The position numbers were made by a program, and so were the translations under genes. From an uncultured Clostridia bacterium (GTDB lineage: Bacteria > Bacillota > Clostridia > UBA1381), in assembly GCA_947623955.1 (NCBI GenBank), contig CANQIP010000001.1:62001-126000 (forward strand): 64,000 nucleotides of DNA, read 5' to 3'. The notes beneath the pieces are model-generated. The model saw only the letters and a list, made by a program, of their open reading frames with translations. It was not told the DNA's origin and ran no database searches. Positions 17,765 through 24,953 of the stretch are shown here, in pieces (positions within the stretch are counted from its first letter, which is position 1; every line of letters begins with the position of its first letter).

Positions 17765-18274
17765 TTAGACAAAATAGTCCGGCACAAATGTCTCGCGCAT
17801 ATCTATGTAGCCCATGAAATCGCGCTGCGTCACACCGTCAATCGTGAAACGAACCGTTTTCACGCCGTCAAGTTCGGTCAGCGAGTTCACGATTTGGTAA
17901 ATCGTAAGCACCTCCAAATCGCGCCCTTCGGGGTGGTTGTCGGCAAGGGTGCGGCTTATATTCACGTACACCGTCGAGCCGTCGACACGCGCCTTCAGCC
18001 CGCCCTTGATTTTCGGGATAACGCGGCGGATTTTGTAGTTTTTGTCGCGCCCCTCCACAAGTTCATCGAGTACACGCTGCGCCATACGCTCCGTGCTGCC
18101 CTGCGGGATCGACGTTTTGACAGGCACAAGCCGCAGCATTTCCGCATCCACAAAATACAGCCGCGTCTCCGTTACCGGCACATGCACGGCGCGAGCCTGC
18201 GCCACAGCCGCAATCGTCAGCGCAAAAATCAAAAAATATGTAAAATACCCTATGCAGCCTGCTTTTTTCTTCAA
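17765..18274 (-). CDS. GerMN-domain (sporulation/germination-type) secreted protein
   Basis: About 169 aa. One N-terminal hydrophobic segment (IGYFTYFLIFALTIAAVAQA) is followed by a single GerMN domain (TERMAQRVLDELVEG, RVDGSTVYVNISRTLADN, LTELDGVKTVRFTIDG). I placed the start at TTG 18274 because GGAGG is 8 nt upstream; the in-frame ATG at 18289 contains that GGAGG in its own codons. GerMN domains occur in GerM and Gram-positive lipoproteins that bind wall or partner proteins. The exact role here is unknown. Confidence 0.82.
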   Translation of the reverse strand: MKKKAGCIGYFTYFLIFALTIAAVAQARAVHVPVTETRLYFVDAEMLRLVPVKTSIPQGSTERMAQRVLDELVEGRDKNYKIRRVIPKIKGGLKARVDGSTVYVNISRTLADNHPEGRDLEVLTIYQIVNSLTELDGVKTVRFTIDGVTQRDFMGYIDMRETFVPDYFV

Positions 18275-18330
18275 CGTAAAAACCTCCATAGTAATGCTAT
18301 AAACATTATATGAAGGCTTTTTCGTAAATA

Positions 18331-18582
18331 TTACTGATTTTTCGCAAGCTCCAACGCTCTCGCAAGCTGGTCGGGGCATGACGTACCCTTACCGTTGCAG
18401 TTTGTACCTTTAAGCCGCATAATCACGTCGTCGATGTTCATGCCCTCGACAAGGCGGCTTATACCCTGCGTGTTACCGTTGCAGCCGCGTGTAAACTGCA
18501 CGTTCCTCACAATGCCGTCGTCCACCTCGAACGTTATCAGCGCGCTGCACACGCCACTCGGCTCGTATGAAAATTTAGCCAT
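18331..18582 (-). CDS. TSCPD-domain protein (TIGR03905 type)
   Basis: 83-aa single-domain protein with conserved cysteines and the name-giving TSCPDQLARAL motif near the C-terminus; CNGNTQGISRLVEG is also typical. The same domain occurs at the C-terminus of some class II ribonucleotide reductases. The stand-alone form has no proven function. Start ATG 18582 behind AGGAGG. Confidence 0.88.
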   Translation of the reverse strand: MAKFSYEPSGVCSALITFEVDDGIVRNVQFTRGCNGNTQGISRLVEGMNIDDVIMRLKGTNCNGKGTSCPDQLARALELAKNQ

Positions 18583-18639
18583 TGTCCGTTCCTCCTTTTC
18601 TCAATTATACAACATAAAATCGCTTTTTTCAATATGGTA

Positions 18640-18668
18640 TTGACTATATCGAAAAAAAATTATATAAT
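18640..18668 (+). promoter_or_regulatory. Promoter of fsa
   Basis: TTGACT (18640-18645), 17-nt spacer, TATAAT (18663-18668), with transcription starting about 25 nt before the ATG. Confidence 0.75.
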
Positions 18669-18698
18669 GAAATAAACCAATTTATAGGAGGAATTAAA

Positions 18699-19349
18699 AT
18701 GAAACTGTTTCTGGACACCGCTAACGTCGATGAAATCAGACAGGCAAATGACATGGGCGTTATCTGCGGCGTTACGACAAACCCGTCGCTCATAGCGAAG
18801 GAAGGCAGAGATTTTGTCGAGGTAGTAAAGGAAATTACGACGATTGTTGACGGGCCGATAAGCGCGGAGGTTATTTCGCTGGAGGCTGACAAGATGGTCG
18901 AGGAGGCGAAACCTCTCGCGGCTATCCACAAAAACATCATAATCAAGATAGCGATGTGCGCGGCAGGTCTTAAAGCCGTAAAGCAGCTCACAAAGCTCGG
19001 TATAAAGACGAACGTAACGCTCATATTCTCGGCTGCACAGGCGCTTTTGGCAGCGCGTGCGGGCGCGACGTATGTAAGCCCGTTCCTCGGCAGACTTGAC
19101 GACATCGGCACGAACGGTATGATTTTAATCGAGGAAATCTCGGATATATTCAAGCTGCACAACATCAAGACGGAGATAATTGCGGCAAGCATCAGACATC
19201 CCATTCACGTTATCGACGCGGCAAGGGCCGGTTGCGACATCGCGACCGTGCCGTACAAGGTTATTTCGCAGATGATCAACCACCCGCTCACCGACAAGGG
19301 TATCGAAAAATTCCTGAAGGACTGGGAAACCGTTCCGAAAAGTGAATAA
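18699..19349 (+). CDS. fsa: Transaldolase-like fructose-6-phosphate aldolase
   Basis: 216-aa small transaldolase-family barrel. It may act as transaldolase or as fructose-6-phosphate aldolase in sugar-phosphate interconversion. The N-terminus [13 protein letters not shown], the [11 protein letters not shown] loop and the Schiff-base Lys83 in NIIIKIAMC are present; [23 protein letters not shown] and [13 protein letters not shown] are family signatures. It has its own promoter and a GGAGG site. Its last codons lie inside the first unit of the downstream 358-bp tandem duplication. Confidence 0.92.
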   Translation: MKLFLDTANVDEIRQANDMGVICGVTTNPSLIAKEGRDFVEVVKEITTIVDGPISAEVISLEADKMVEEAKPLAAIHKNIIIKIAMCAAGLKAVKQLTKLGIKTNVTLIFSAAQALLAARAGATYVSPFLGRLDDIGTNGMILIEEISDIFKLHNIKTEIIAASIRHPIHVIDAARAGCDIATVPYKVISQMINHPLTDKGIEKFLKDWETVPKSE

Positions 19350-19354
19350 AACTG

Positions 19355-19383
19355 TTGACATTTCGGCAAACGTGTGATATTAT
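19355..19383 (+). promoter_or_regulatory. Antisense RNA promoter, unit 1
   Basis: TTGACA (19355-19360), 17-nt spacer, TATTAT (19378-19383). The equivalent in unit 2 is 19713-19741. Confidence 0.7.
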
Positions 19384-19389
19384 AATTAC

Positions 19390-19473
19390 GTGAAACGGTG
19401 CTATAATAAAAAGCAATTAACTCACAAAACGGCAAACCCCTCAGAGAATGGTGCTCTCTGAGGGGTTCTTTTT
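19390..19473 (+). ncRNA. Putative antisense (antitoxin) RNA, unit 1
   Basis: Short RNA inferred from the promoter at 19355-19383 to the terminator at 19435-19473. Positions 19397-19425 match 24 of 29 bases of the plus strand at 19588-19616. The RNA can therefore pair with the toxin mRNA across its ribosome site and start codon. It also shares the bidirectional terminator hairpin with the toxin mRNA, so the two RNAs are complementary there. This is the layout of the par RNAII/Fst system of plasmid pAD1. Ends are predicted, not measured. Confidence 0.68.
19435..19473. terminator. Bidirectional terminator, unit 1 (loop ATGGTGC)
   Basis: Stem CCCCTCAGAGA/TCTCTGAGGGG with a 7-nt loop, followed by T5. 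It ends both the antisense RNA and the convergent toxin mRNA. Unit 2 (19793-19831) has the same stem but loop GGACCAG. Confidence 0.85.
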
Positions 19474-19505
19474 GAGATTATGTATATAATCAAAGCCGGG
19501 GCTGT

Positions 19506-19607
19506 TTACTTCTTATTGGCAAACTTTCTGTCCAACCACTTGCAGAAATAATGTGAAATTATGTCTGCCGCGACAGATATTATAAGCGGTACTATAATAT
19601 TATGCAA
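19506..19607 (-). CDS. Fst/par-like type I toxin peptide, unit 1 (33 aa)
   Basis: Very short ORF with TTG start at 19607 and AGGAGG 8 nt upstream (19616-19621). The peptide opens with a hydrophobic membrane helix (HNIIVPLIISVAADIISHYF) and ends in a basic tail containing KWLDRKF. Size, helix plus charged C-terminus, and the convergent antisense RNA fit Fst-family type I toxins, which damage the membrane. Its promoter is TTGACA-18-TATAAT at 19649-19678. Toxicity is inferred. Confidence 0.72.
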   Translation of the reverse strand: MHNIIVPLIISVAADIISHYFCKWLDRKFANKK

Positions 19608-19648
19608 TTACCTCACCTCCTTTCGGAGATTTGTTTGCCAATACACTA

Positions 19649-19678
19649 ATTATACCCCACCATGTCGCATTTTGTCAA
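19649..19678 (-). promoter_or_regulatory. Toxin promoter, unit 1
   Basis: Minus strand TTGACA (19673-19678), 18-nt spacer, TATAAT (19649-19654). The identical copy in unit 2 is at 20007-20036. Confidence 0.75.
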
Positions 19679-19747
19679 TAAATCCCGAAACGGCGAAAAG
19701 TGAATAAAACTGTTGACATTTCGGTAAAGGTGTGATATTATAATCAT

Positions 19748-19831
19748 GTGAAATGAGATTATAACAAAAAGCAATTGTCTCACCAAACGGCAAACCCCTC
19801 AGAGAGGACCAGTCTCTGAGGGGTTCTTTTT
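19748..19831 (+). ncRNA. Putative antisense (antitoxin) RNA, unit 2
   Basis: Counterpart of the unit 1 antisense RNA, from the TTGACA promoter at 19713 to the terminator at 19793-19831. Its block matching the toxin start region is poorer (about 20 of 29) and its terminator loop is GGACCAG rather than ATGGTGC. Confidence 0.65.
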
Positions 19832-19863
19832 GAGATTATGTATATAATCAAAGCCGGGGCTGT

Positions 19864-19965
19864 TTACTTCTTATTGGCAAACTTTCTGTCCAACCACTTG
19901 CAGAAATAATGTGAAATTATGTCTGCCGCGACAGATATTATAAGCGGTACTATAATATTATGCAA
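19864..19965 (-). CDS. Fst/par-like type I toxin peptide, unit 2 (33 aa)
   Basis: Identical at nucleotide level to the unit 1 toxin, including TTG start, AGGAGG site and promoter (20007-20036). The two toxin mRNAs should differ only in their 3' terminator loop. Confidence 0.72.
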   Translation of the reverse strand: MHNIIVPLIISVAADIISHYFCKWLDRKFANKK

Positions 19966-20052
19966 TTACCTCACCTCCTTTCGGAGATTTGTTTGCCAAT
20001 ACACTAATTATACCCCACCATGTCGCATTTTGTCAATAAAGCACACAAACGC

Positions 20053-20090
20053 AAAAAAAAAGAACGGTTCAAATGAACCGTTCTTTTATA
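20053..20090. terminator. Terminator downstream of the SLH gene
   Basis: AAAAAAGAACGGTTC...GAACCGTTCTTTT perfect hairpin with A/T flanks, 30 bp beyond the SLH stop. Confidence 0.88.
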
Positions 20091-20119
20091 ATCACTGTCA
20101 AATCAATCTCAATCTTCGA

Positions 20120-22687
20120 TTACTTTACGAATGTATTGAAGATGATTACCGCAGCCTGAGCTCTTGTAGCGTTAGCCTTAGGAGCAAACGTACCGTCGCC
20201 CATACCGTTTATGATACCTGCGTTAGCAAGCTCGTAAACAGCAGCCTTCGACCAATCAGCTATATCCGCATCATCCGTGAACGATGCCGCAATCGAACCA
20301 ACAAGCGCCTTGTTCATAACTACAGCAGCTTTCTGGGTCATAAGAGCCATCTGCTCTCTTGTGATAAGGTCATACGGACCGAAGTTACCGTCGCCGTAAC
20401 CCGATACGATACCGAGCTGTGCAGCAACCGCTACATTGTGATAGAACCACGAATCGGTCGGTACATCGTTGAAGGTTGTGTCAGCATAGTCGCTCGACTT
20501 ACCAATCGCATTGATAAGCATCTGCGCATATTCAGCTCTTGTAATCTGACCCGCCGGATCAAATGTACCGTCGCCTCTACCGCTGATGATGTGCTTGAGC
20601 GAGAGAGCCGTTACAGCCTGCTGTGCCCAATCATATCCTGCCATATCGGTGAACGCGCCTATATATCCGCTTGCGTTACCGCTCTGGTTTCCGCTTGCAA
20701 TTACGCCGGTTCCCTTACCGCTCGATGATGTCGAACTACTGCTGCTGCTACTGTCATTATCGTTATCGTTGGTGCCCTTTTCCTTAATTGTAATCTTAGA
20801 GGTAGCAGACTTGTTAGCAGTCTCCTTCTTCTCGTTGGCGCCTTCGTACTCAGCCGTAATTTCCAAAGCCTTTGAAGTCTTTAACGCAGCCTTGAATGTA
20901 ACCGTTACGCTACCCTTCGCAGCCATGTCGGTGATTACCTTCTCACCGTCAAACTCGCCGCTTACAAGAGCCTTCGGAGTTGTCTCCTTATTGTCCGCAG
21001 CAGCCGTATAGCTTACCTTTACGCCGCTTGCAGCCGCACTGTCAAGGATATCCGACGGAACGTTAAGTGTGATCTTACCGTCCTTAGCAGCATAATCCTT
21101 CGCGTCATATGAGAACTTAATCGATACATCGTCGCCTACATAGGCTGTCTTCGACGTGGGGCTTACCGACATTGTCGGTTTCGAGTATGTCGGAGGAGGT
21201 CCTTGGTTAACATCCTGGTTCTCGTTCTTGTTCAAGAGCGAAGTAGGCTTCTGCTCAGCGTAGAGCTCTGTCTCAATCTTTACGCCCTTAGCGCTGTCAT
21301 ATACCTCGAACTGAAGTCCCTCGATTACTTCGGACATCTTCTTATCGGTGTTACCCGAAACAAGGTTCTTATACTGAGTCTCTGTCAGCTTTTCCTTCGT
21401 GCCGTCGCCGTCCATGTCAAACCATGCAACGAAGTCGTCACCGTACTTAGCCGGTTCTCTGCCGCCGCTACCGTTGTCCTTCGTGATCTGAACGTCAATC
21501 CAGAGGTCGCCGTACTCATCCTTATGTTCGTCAGACTCAGCTTCCTTTGCTACCTCTGCAGCAGTCTTATTGCCGTTAGCCTTATCAACGCCCATGTAGT
21601 CCTCAAGGTCTACAGTCGTCGAATCACGCTTAGCCTCGTTCGGCTTTGCAACAGCAGACGTCTTCGTCATATCATTCGGACCCGTGCCGACACCTGCCTC
21701 GGATGTATCCTGAAGAGTTGCCTCATCGTCCAAGGTTATGGCAGTAGCCGTTGTTATAGGTGTATGCAGCTTGATTGTTATTGTTGCGAGAATGTTATCC
21801 TTGAAGTTGTGTTTGGCACCCGTTTGTGTATCTCCAAAGAACATTTTCAGCACATGCTTGGTTGTCACATTAGGCGCTGCCCATGCTGTTGCCGCTGAAC
21901 CGTCATCGTAGAATGAAGTATACGATACGTCTGCCTTTGTAATATCTTCGGGTACATTAAACGCTATCAGTGCAGACTTTACACCCTCTGCATCAAGGTT
22001 GACAGCCGTTGCAACAACTGTAAGAGTCATATTGTCGTCAGAAAGCGACGCGTCAAGCTTAATACCCTTCTTGTTTGCATCCGGAAGTACAGGCTCGGGA
22101 TCCGAGTCCGCCGGGGGTTCAACCTTTTCCGGCTTATTGCCCGGTTTCTGCGTCTTGGCGCTCGGGTTCTTAGCTATTGACGATGTCTTTTCCATATCAT
22201 TCGGACCCGTGCCGACACTCGCCTCGGATGTATCCTGAAGAGTTGCCTCATCGTCAAGCGTAACCGTGTAATCTGTCTCTAACGGCTGACTAAGCTTTAT
22301 CGTTATTGTTGCGAGAATGTTATCCTTGAAGTTGTGTTTGGCACCCGTTTGTGTATCTCCAAAGAACATTTTCAGCACATGCTTGGTTGTTACATTAGGC
22401 GCTGCCCATGCTGTTGCCACTGAACCGTCATCGTAGAATGAAGTATACGATACGTCTGCCTTTGTAACAAAGTCGGGCACGTTAAACGCTAACAACGTAG
22501 ACTTTACACCGTCTGCATCGAGACCGACAGCCTTTGCAACAACTGTAAGCTCTGTAGCATCATCATTTAACGTGGCTTCCAGGGTGATTCCCTTGGTTCC
22601 CGCTGCGCTTACCGTGGTAAAGCCCGCGAATACGGACATAATCATAGCAATCGCGCAGATAAATGAAATAATCTTTCTGTTTTTCAT
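20120..22687 (-). CDS. S-layer-homology (SLH) surface protein with duplicated beta-sandwich domains
   Basis: 855-aa secreted protein. Signal peptide about 1-29; two near-identical ~140-aa domains (about 31-174 and 208-350; both contain SYTSFYDDGS and KMFFGDTQTGAKHNFKDN) split by a Pro-rich linker; a region with an EF-hand-like DMDGDGTKEKLTE near 430-445; an Ig-like domain about 505-645; a Ser-rich linker; and three C-terminal SLH repeats (ITRAEYAQML, ITREQMALMT, ATRAQAAVII), which bind pyruvylated wall polymer. The repeated domain ends in an LATITIKL strand, as cohesins do, but I cannot prove a cohesin fold. Probably co-transcribed after the dockerin gene. Confidence 0.88.
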   Translation of the reverse strand: MKNRKIISFICAIAMIMSVFAGFTTVSAAGTKGITLEATLNDDATELTVVAKAVGLDADGVKSTLLAFNVPDFVTKADVSYTSFYDDGSVATAWAAPNVTTKHVLKMFFGDTQTGAKHNFKDNILATITIKLSQPLETDYTVTLDDEATLQDTSEASVGTGPNDMEKTSSIAKNPSAKTQKPGNKPEKVEPPADSDPEPVLPDANKKGIKLDASLSDDNMTLTVVATAVNLDAEGVKSALIAFNVPEDITKADVSYTSFYDDGSAATAWAAPNVTTKHVLKMFFGDTQTGAKHNFKDNILATITIKLHTPITTATAITLDDEATLQDTSEAGVGTGPNDMTKTSAVAKPNEAKRDSTTVDLEDYMGVDKANGNKTAAEVAKEAESDEHKDEYGDLWIDVQITKDNGSGGREPAKYGDDFVAWFDMDGDGTKEKLTETQYKNLVSGNTDKKMSEVIEGLQFEVYDSAKGVKIETELYAEQKPTSLLNKNENQDVNQGPPPTYSKPTMSVSPTSKTAYVGDDVSIKFSYDAKDYAAKDGKITLNVPSDILDSAAASGVKVSYTAAADNKETTPKALVSGEFDGEKVITDMAAKGSVTVTFKAALKTSKALEITAEYEGANEKKETANKSATSKITIKEKGTNDNDNDSSSSSSSTSSSGKGTGVIASGNQSGNASGYIGAFTDMAGYDWAQQAVTALSLKHIISGRGDGTFDPAGQITRAEYAQMLINAIGKSSDYADTTFNDVPTDSWFYHNVAVAAQLGIVSGYGDGNFGPYDLITREQMALMTQKAAVVMNKALVGSIAASFTDDADIADWSKAAVYELANAGIINGMGDGTFAPKANATRAQAAVIIFNTFVK
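21700..22470 (-). repeat. Internal duplication within the SLH gene
   Basis: Blocks around 21700-21930 and 22220-22460 are almost identical in DNA, pointing to a recent domain duplication or ongoing gene conversion. Confidence 0.8.
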
Positions 22688-22766
22688 TACTAATTATCTC
22701 CCCTTTTAATTTCTATACAATTATCTACTTTGTGTAGCTAATTATCTTGGTTGATTGATTTACGAA

Positions 22767-23438
22767 TTACGCAACCGGAGGCTTGCCGATAGGCGATGAC
22801 TCTCTGTTTACATTTTCCACAACCCAGTCGATAATATCCATTGCCTCAGAACCCGTGAGTTTACCGCTTGAATCAAGGTCGGCTGCCTTGAAATTCGTGC
22901 TACCCGGCTCTATTATTGTAATCTCCATGATAGAATCAATAATAGCCATTGCATCCGCACCGGATATCTTTCCGCTTCCATCTGCGTCACCAACGATATA
23001 TGCAGCCTCGCCTACGGTGAATGTACCTTCAGCAACCGTGAACTGACCGCCCGCGGGAGTATATCCAACCTTAACAACATACGTTGTCGGCGTTCCCGCG
23101 GTCTCTGTTACGGAGCCGTCCTTTAAACCCTTGTTTGTCGGCTGAATCGTCGTTCCCTGGTCGATACCGATAACGTCTTCAGCCTTAACCTCTGTCGCGT
23201 CAGCGCCCTTCTTGTAAACAAGGAACGTTACCTGACTGTCTGCCTGAAGTTCAACAGTTTGACCGCCAACCTGAAGACTGGTAATGTCGTTTGACGATGT
23301 TGTGTATGTACCCGTAAGACCGCCTGTAATGTCATACTTGTCTTTTGACGGTGCGTCTGCGAAAGCAGATGCCGCGGCTGTCACAGCCATTGCGGATACA
23401 AGAGCACATGAGAGAAATAGTTTTGTGAATTTCTTCAT
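22767..23438 (-). CDS. Secreted dockerin-domain protein
   Basis: 223 aa. Signal peptide about 1-27 (LSCALVSAMAVTAAASAFA), a small strand-rich middle domain (about 30-145), and a C-terminal type I dockerin of two EF-hand-like repeats: GDADGSGKISGADAMAIID and ADLDSSGKLTGSEAMDIID, each with Ca2+-ligand Asp/Ser positions and following helix. Dockerins bind cohesins. No catalytic domain is visible, so this may be a structural or adaptor subunit. It has its own promoter (23530-23558) and AGGGG site and is followed by the SLH gene 80 nt later. Confidence 0.87.
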   Translation of the reverse strand: MKKFTKLFLSCALVSAMAVTAAASAFADAPSKDKYDITGGLTGTYTTSSNDITSLQVGGQTVELQADSQVTFLVYKKGADATEVKAEDVIGIDQGTTIQPTNKGLKDGSVTETAGTPTTYVVKVGYTPAGGQFTVAEGTFTVGEAAYIVGDADGSGKISGADAMAIIDSIMEITIIEPGSTNFKAADLDSSGKLTGSEAMDIIDWVVENVNRESSPIGKPPVA

Positions 23439-23529
23439 TTTTTTTACCCCTTTTCTTGATAAATTTTTGTTCTGTTTGAGCGCTTATATTTTCGCACAGC
23501 GCACATACAAGTTACATTCATATAGTTAC

Positions 23530-23558
23530 ATTATAAACGATATTGACGCAAATTTCAA
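23530..23558 (-). promoter_or_regulatory. Promoter of the dockerin/SLH transcription unit
   Basis: Minus strand TTGAAA (23553-23558), 17-nt spacer, TATAAT (23530-23535), giving a leader of about 85 nt. Confidence 0.65.
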
Positions 23559-23635
23559 TCCTTTTTTTTATTTTGTTCGATTTCGTCATTTTGCATAGTT
23601 TGTCGGGGTGTGGTTTGGTGATTTTGACAATGGGC

Positions 23636-23790
23636 GGGGCGTGAGCCTCCCCTATTAGGGGAGGTGTCGGCAAAGCCGACGGAGGGGTTTTGAAATTATT
23701 GTAAAATAAACCCCTCAGTCACACTGCGTGTGACAGCTCCCCTAGTAGGGGAGCCTTGCGGGCGGCGGGTCGCCGCCCCTACGGGGTAGG
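23636..23790. repeat. Intergenic palindromic repeat element, copy 2
   Basis: In the 460-bp gap between the divergent dockerin and cohesin-type genes. It contains a GCCTCCCCTATTAGGGGAGG hairpin, GTCGGCAAAGCCGAC, an AT spacer, CAGTCACACTGCGTGTGAC, a CTCCCCTAGTAGGGGAG hairpin and a GGGCGGCGGGTCGCCGCCC hairpin. Same architecture as copies at 6762 and 29548. No gene. Confidence 0.75.
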
Positions 23791-23835
23791 CGGCAGGGCA
23801 TTTATGCGAAATTTTTGTCAAAAGCAAATTTTATG

Positions 23836-23864
23836 TTGTATATTTTAAATTTTTATGTTACAAT
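23836..23864 (+). promoter_or_regulatory. Promoter of the cohesin-type gene
   Basis: TTGTAT (23836-23841), 17-nt spacer, TACAAT (23859-23864), 34 nt before the ATG. Confidence 0.6.
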
Positions 23865-23898
23865 GTGAAATGAATTCAATAGGAAAGGATGAATTTAT

Positions 23899-24906
23899 AT
23901 GAAGAAAACAGTAAGCATTATCGCGGCGGCAGCCATGATATGCGCGGCGGCAAGTTCGGCTTTCGCGGCAAATACCGAAAGCGGAAATCCCGACGTAATC
24001 GTAAACGGCTCAAAAATATTATTTTCAGACCAAGAAGCCGTTATCGTTGACGGACGCACGCTCGTTCCCGCAAGAGGCGTGTTCGAGGCTATGGGTATGA
24101 GCGTTGACTGGGACGAGGAAAAGCGTCAGGTCGAGATTGAAAGCGCAGACAAAAATACCATAATAAGGCTCGTTATTGACGACGCAAACATGAAAACATA
24201 CGATATGACCGGTCTTTTCGCCACTCTTCTGTCGGGTCAGGATTTTAAGGCTCCCGAAACGGTTGTAACGCTTGACGTTGAGCCTCAAATCATAAACGAC
24301 AGAACGATGGTTCCGCTGCGCGCGGTCAGCGAGGCTACAAAAGCGGACGTTAAGTGGGACGAGGACGCTTATACGGTAAGCATAACGACAGCGGACGCTC
24401 CGACAGCCGATAAGAAGGCGGAAATGCTCACATGCTCGCTGAGCGCGGATGCGGAAACGGTTAACGAGGGCGAAACGGTCGATGTATTTGTCAACGTTTC
24501 AAAACTTCCCGCCGATTACGGCGTTTCCACCGTTACGGCATCAGTGGGATATAATAAAGAAAACTTCTCGTTTGAAAACGCGGTATTGGTAAACGGCGAC
24601 ACGGAGGTTGACGCCATAGTAGGAGGCAGCAATCCCGATTATAAGGGAAATTCGGTTAAGACCATGCTTATTACAGCCGATACCGACGTGATGGCAAAGG
24701 CGGACGGAAAAGTTTTAAAACTTACATTCAAGTCGCTGAACGGTAAGGAAGGTTCGTTCACGCTGCTGAACACCTATGACACAACTGTCGGATATGACAC
24801 ATCGCTAATTCTTAAAGACTTGAACGATGCCGCGAACTCTTCGACATACGAGGGCGACAGTCTCAATGTTGACGCAACGCCCGTTACGGTAAACGCGGGT
24901 AAATAA
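23899..24906 (+). CDS. Secreted stalk-domain protein with C-terminal cohesin-type domain
   Basis: 335 aa. Signal peptide about 1-24. A copper-amine-oxidase N-terminal (stalk) domain covers about 30-170 in two halves (VDGRTLVPARGVFEAMGMSV; INDRTMVPLRAVSEATKA). A cohesin-like beta-sandwich covers about 178-315 (VNEGETVDVFVNVSKLP, VTASVGYNKENFSFENA, GKVLKLTFKSLNG). It has no SLH or sortase signal, so it may be released or held non-covalently. Divergent from the dockerin gene, with which it could form a pair. Cohesin assignment is by pattern only. Confidence 0.82.
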   Translation: MKKTVSIIAAAAMICAAASSAFAANTESGNPDVIVNGSKILFSDQEAVIVDGRTLVPARGVFEAMGMSVDWDEEKRQVEIESADKNTIIRLVIDDANMKTYDMTGLFATLLSGQDFKAPETVVTLDVEPQIINDRTMVPLRAVSEATKADVKWDEDAYTVSITTADAPTADKKAEMLTCSLSADAETVNEGETVDVFVNVSKLPADYGVSTVTASVGYNKENFSFENAVLVNGDTEVDAIVGGSNPDYKGNSVKTMLITADTDVMAKADGKVLKLTFKSLNGKEGSFTLLNTYDTTVGYDTSLILKDLNDAANSSTYEGDSLNVDATPVTVNAGK

Positions 24907-24916
24907 TTACATAAAG

Positions 24917-24953
24917 TAAAAAAGTGTTCTCAGTTTGAGAACACTTTTTTTAA
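24917..24953. terminator. Bidirectional terminator overlapping the rsuA stop
   Basis: AAAAAAGTGTTCTCA...TGAGAACACTTTTTTT perfect hairpin. The last codons and the TGA of the pseudouridine synthase gene are inside the stem and loop. Confidence 0.88.

Larger units (their letters stand above)
19336..20051. repeat. Tandem duplication of a 358-bp type I toxin-antitoxin unit
   Basis: Two head-to-tail units (19336-19693 and 19694-20051). Every element of unit 1 recurs 358 bp later. The toxin-side half (from the right arm of the terminator to the toxin promoter, about 220 bp) is identical. The antisense-side ~110 bp differs at roughly 20 positions. Unit 1 begins within the last four codons of fsa. 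The 770-bp gap between fsa and the SLH gene holds only this element and a terminator. Confidence 0.9.

Noticed and set aside
17600-18313. Plus-strand open frame of 237 codons running into the GerMN region
   Set aside because: It begins in the gene remnant, reads through a terminator and continues antisense to GerMN, so it is not a real gene.
19336-20051. CRISPR-like or IS-like reading of the 358-bp repeats
   Set aside because: Only two long units with conserved promoters, an ORF and a terminator; no short repeats with spacers and no transposase.
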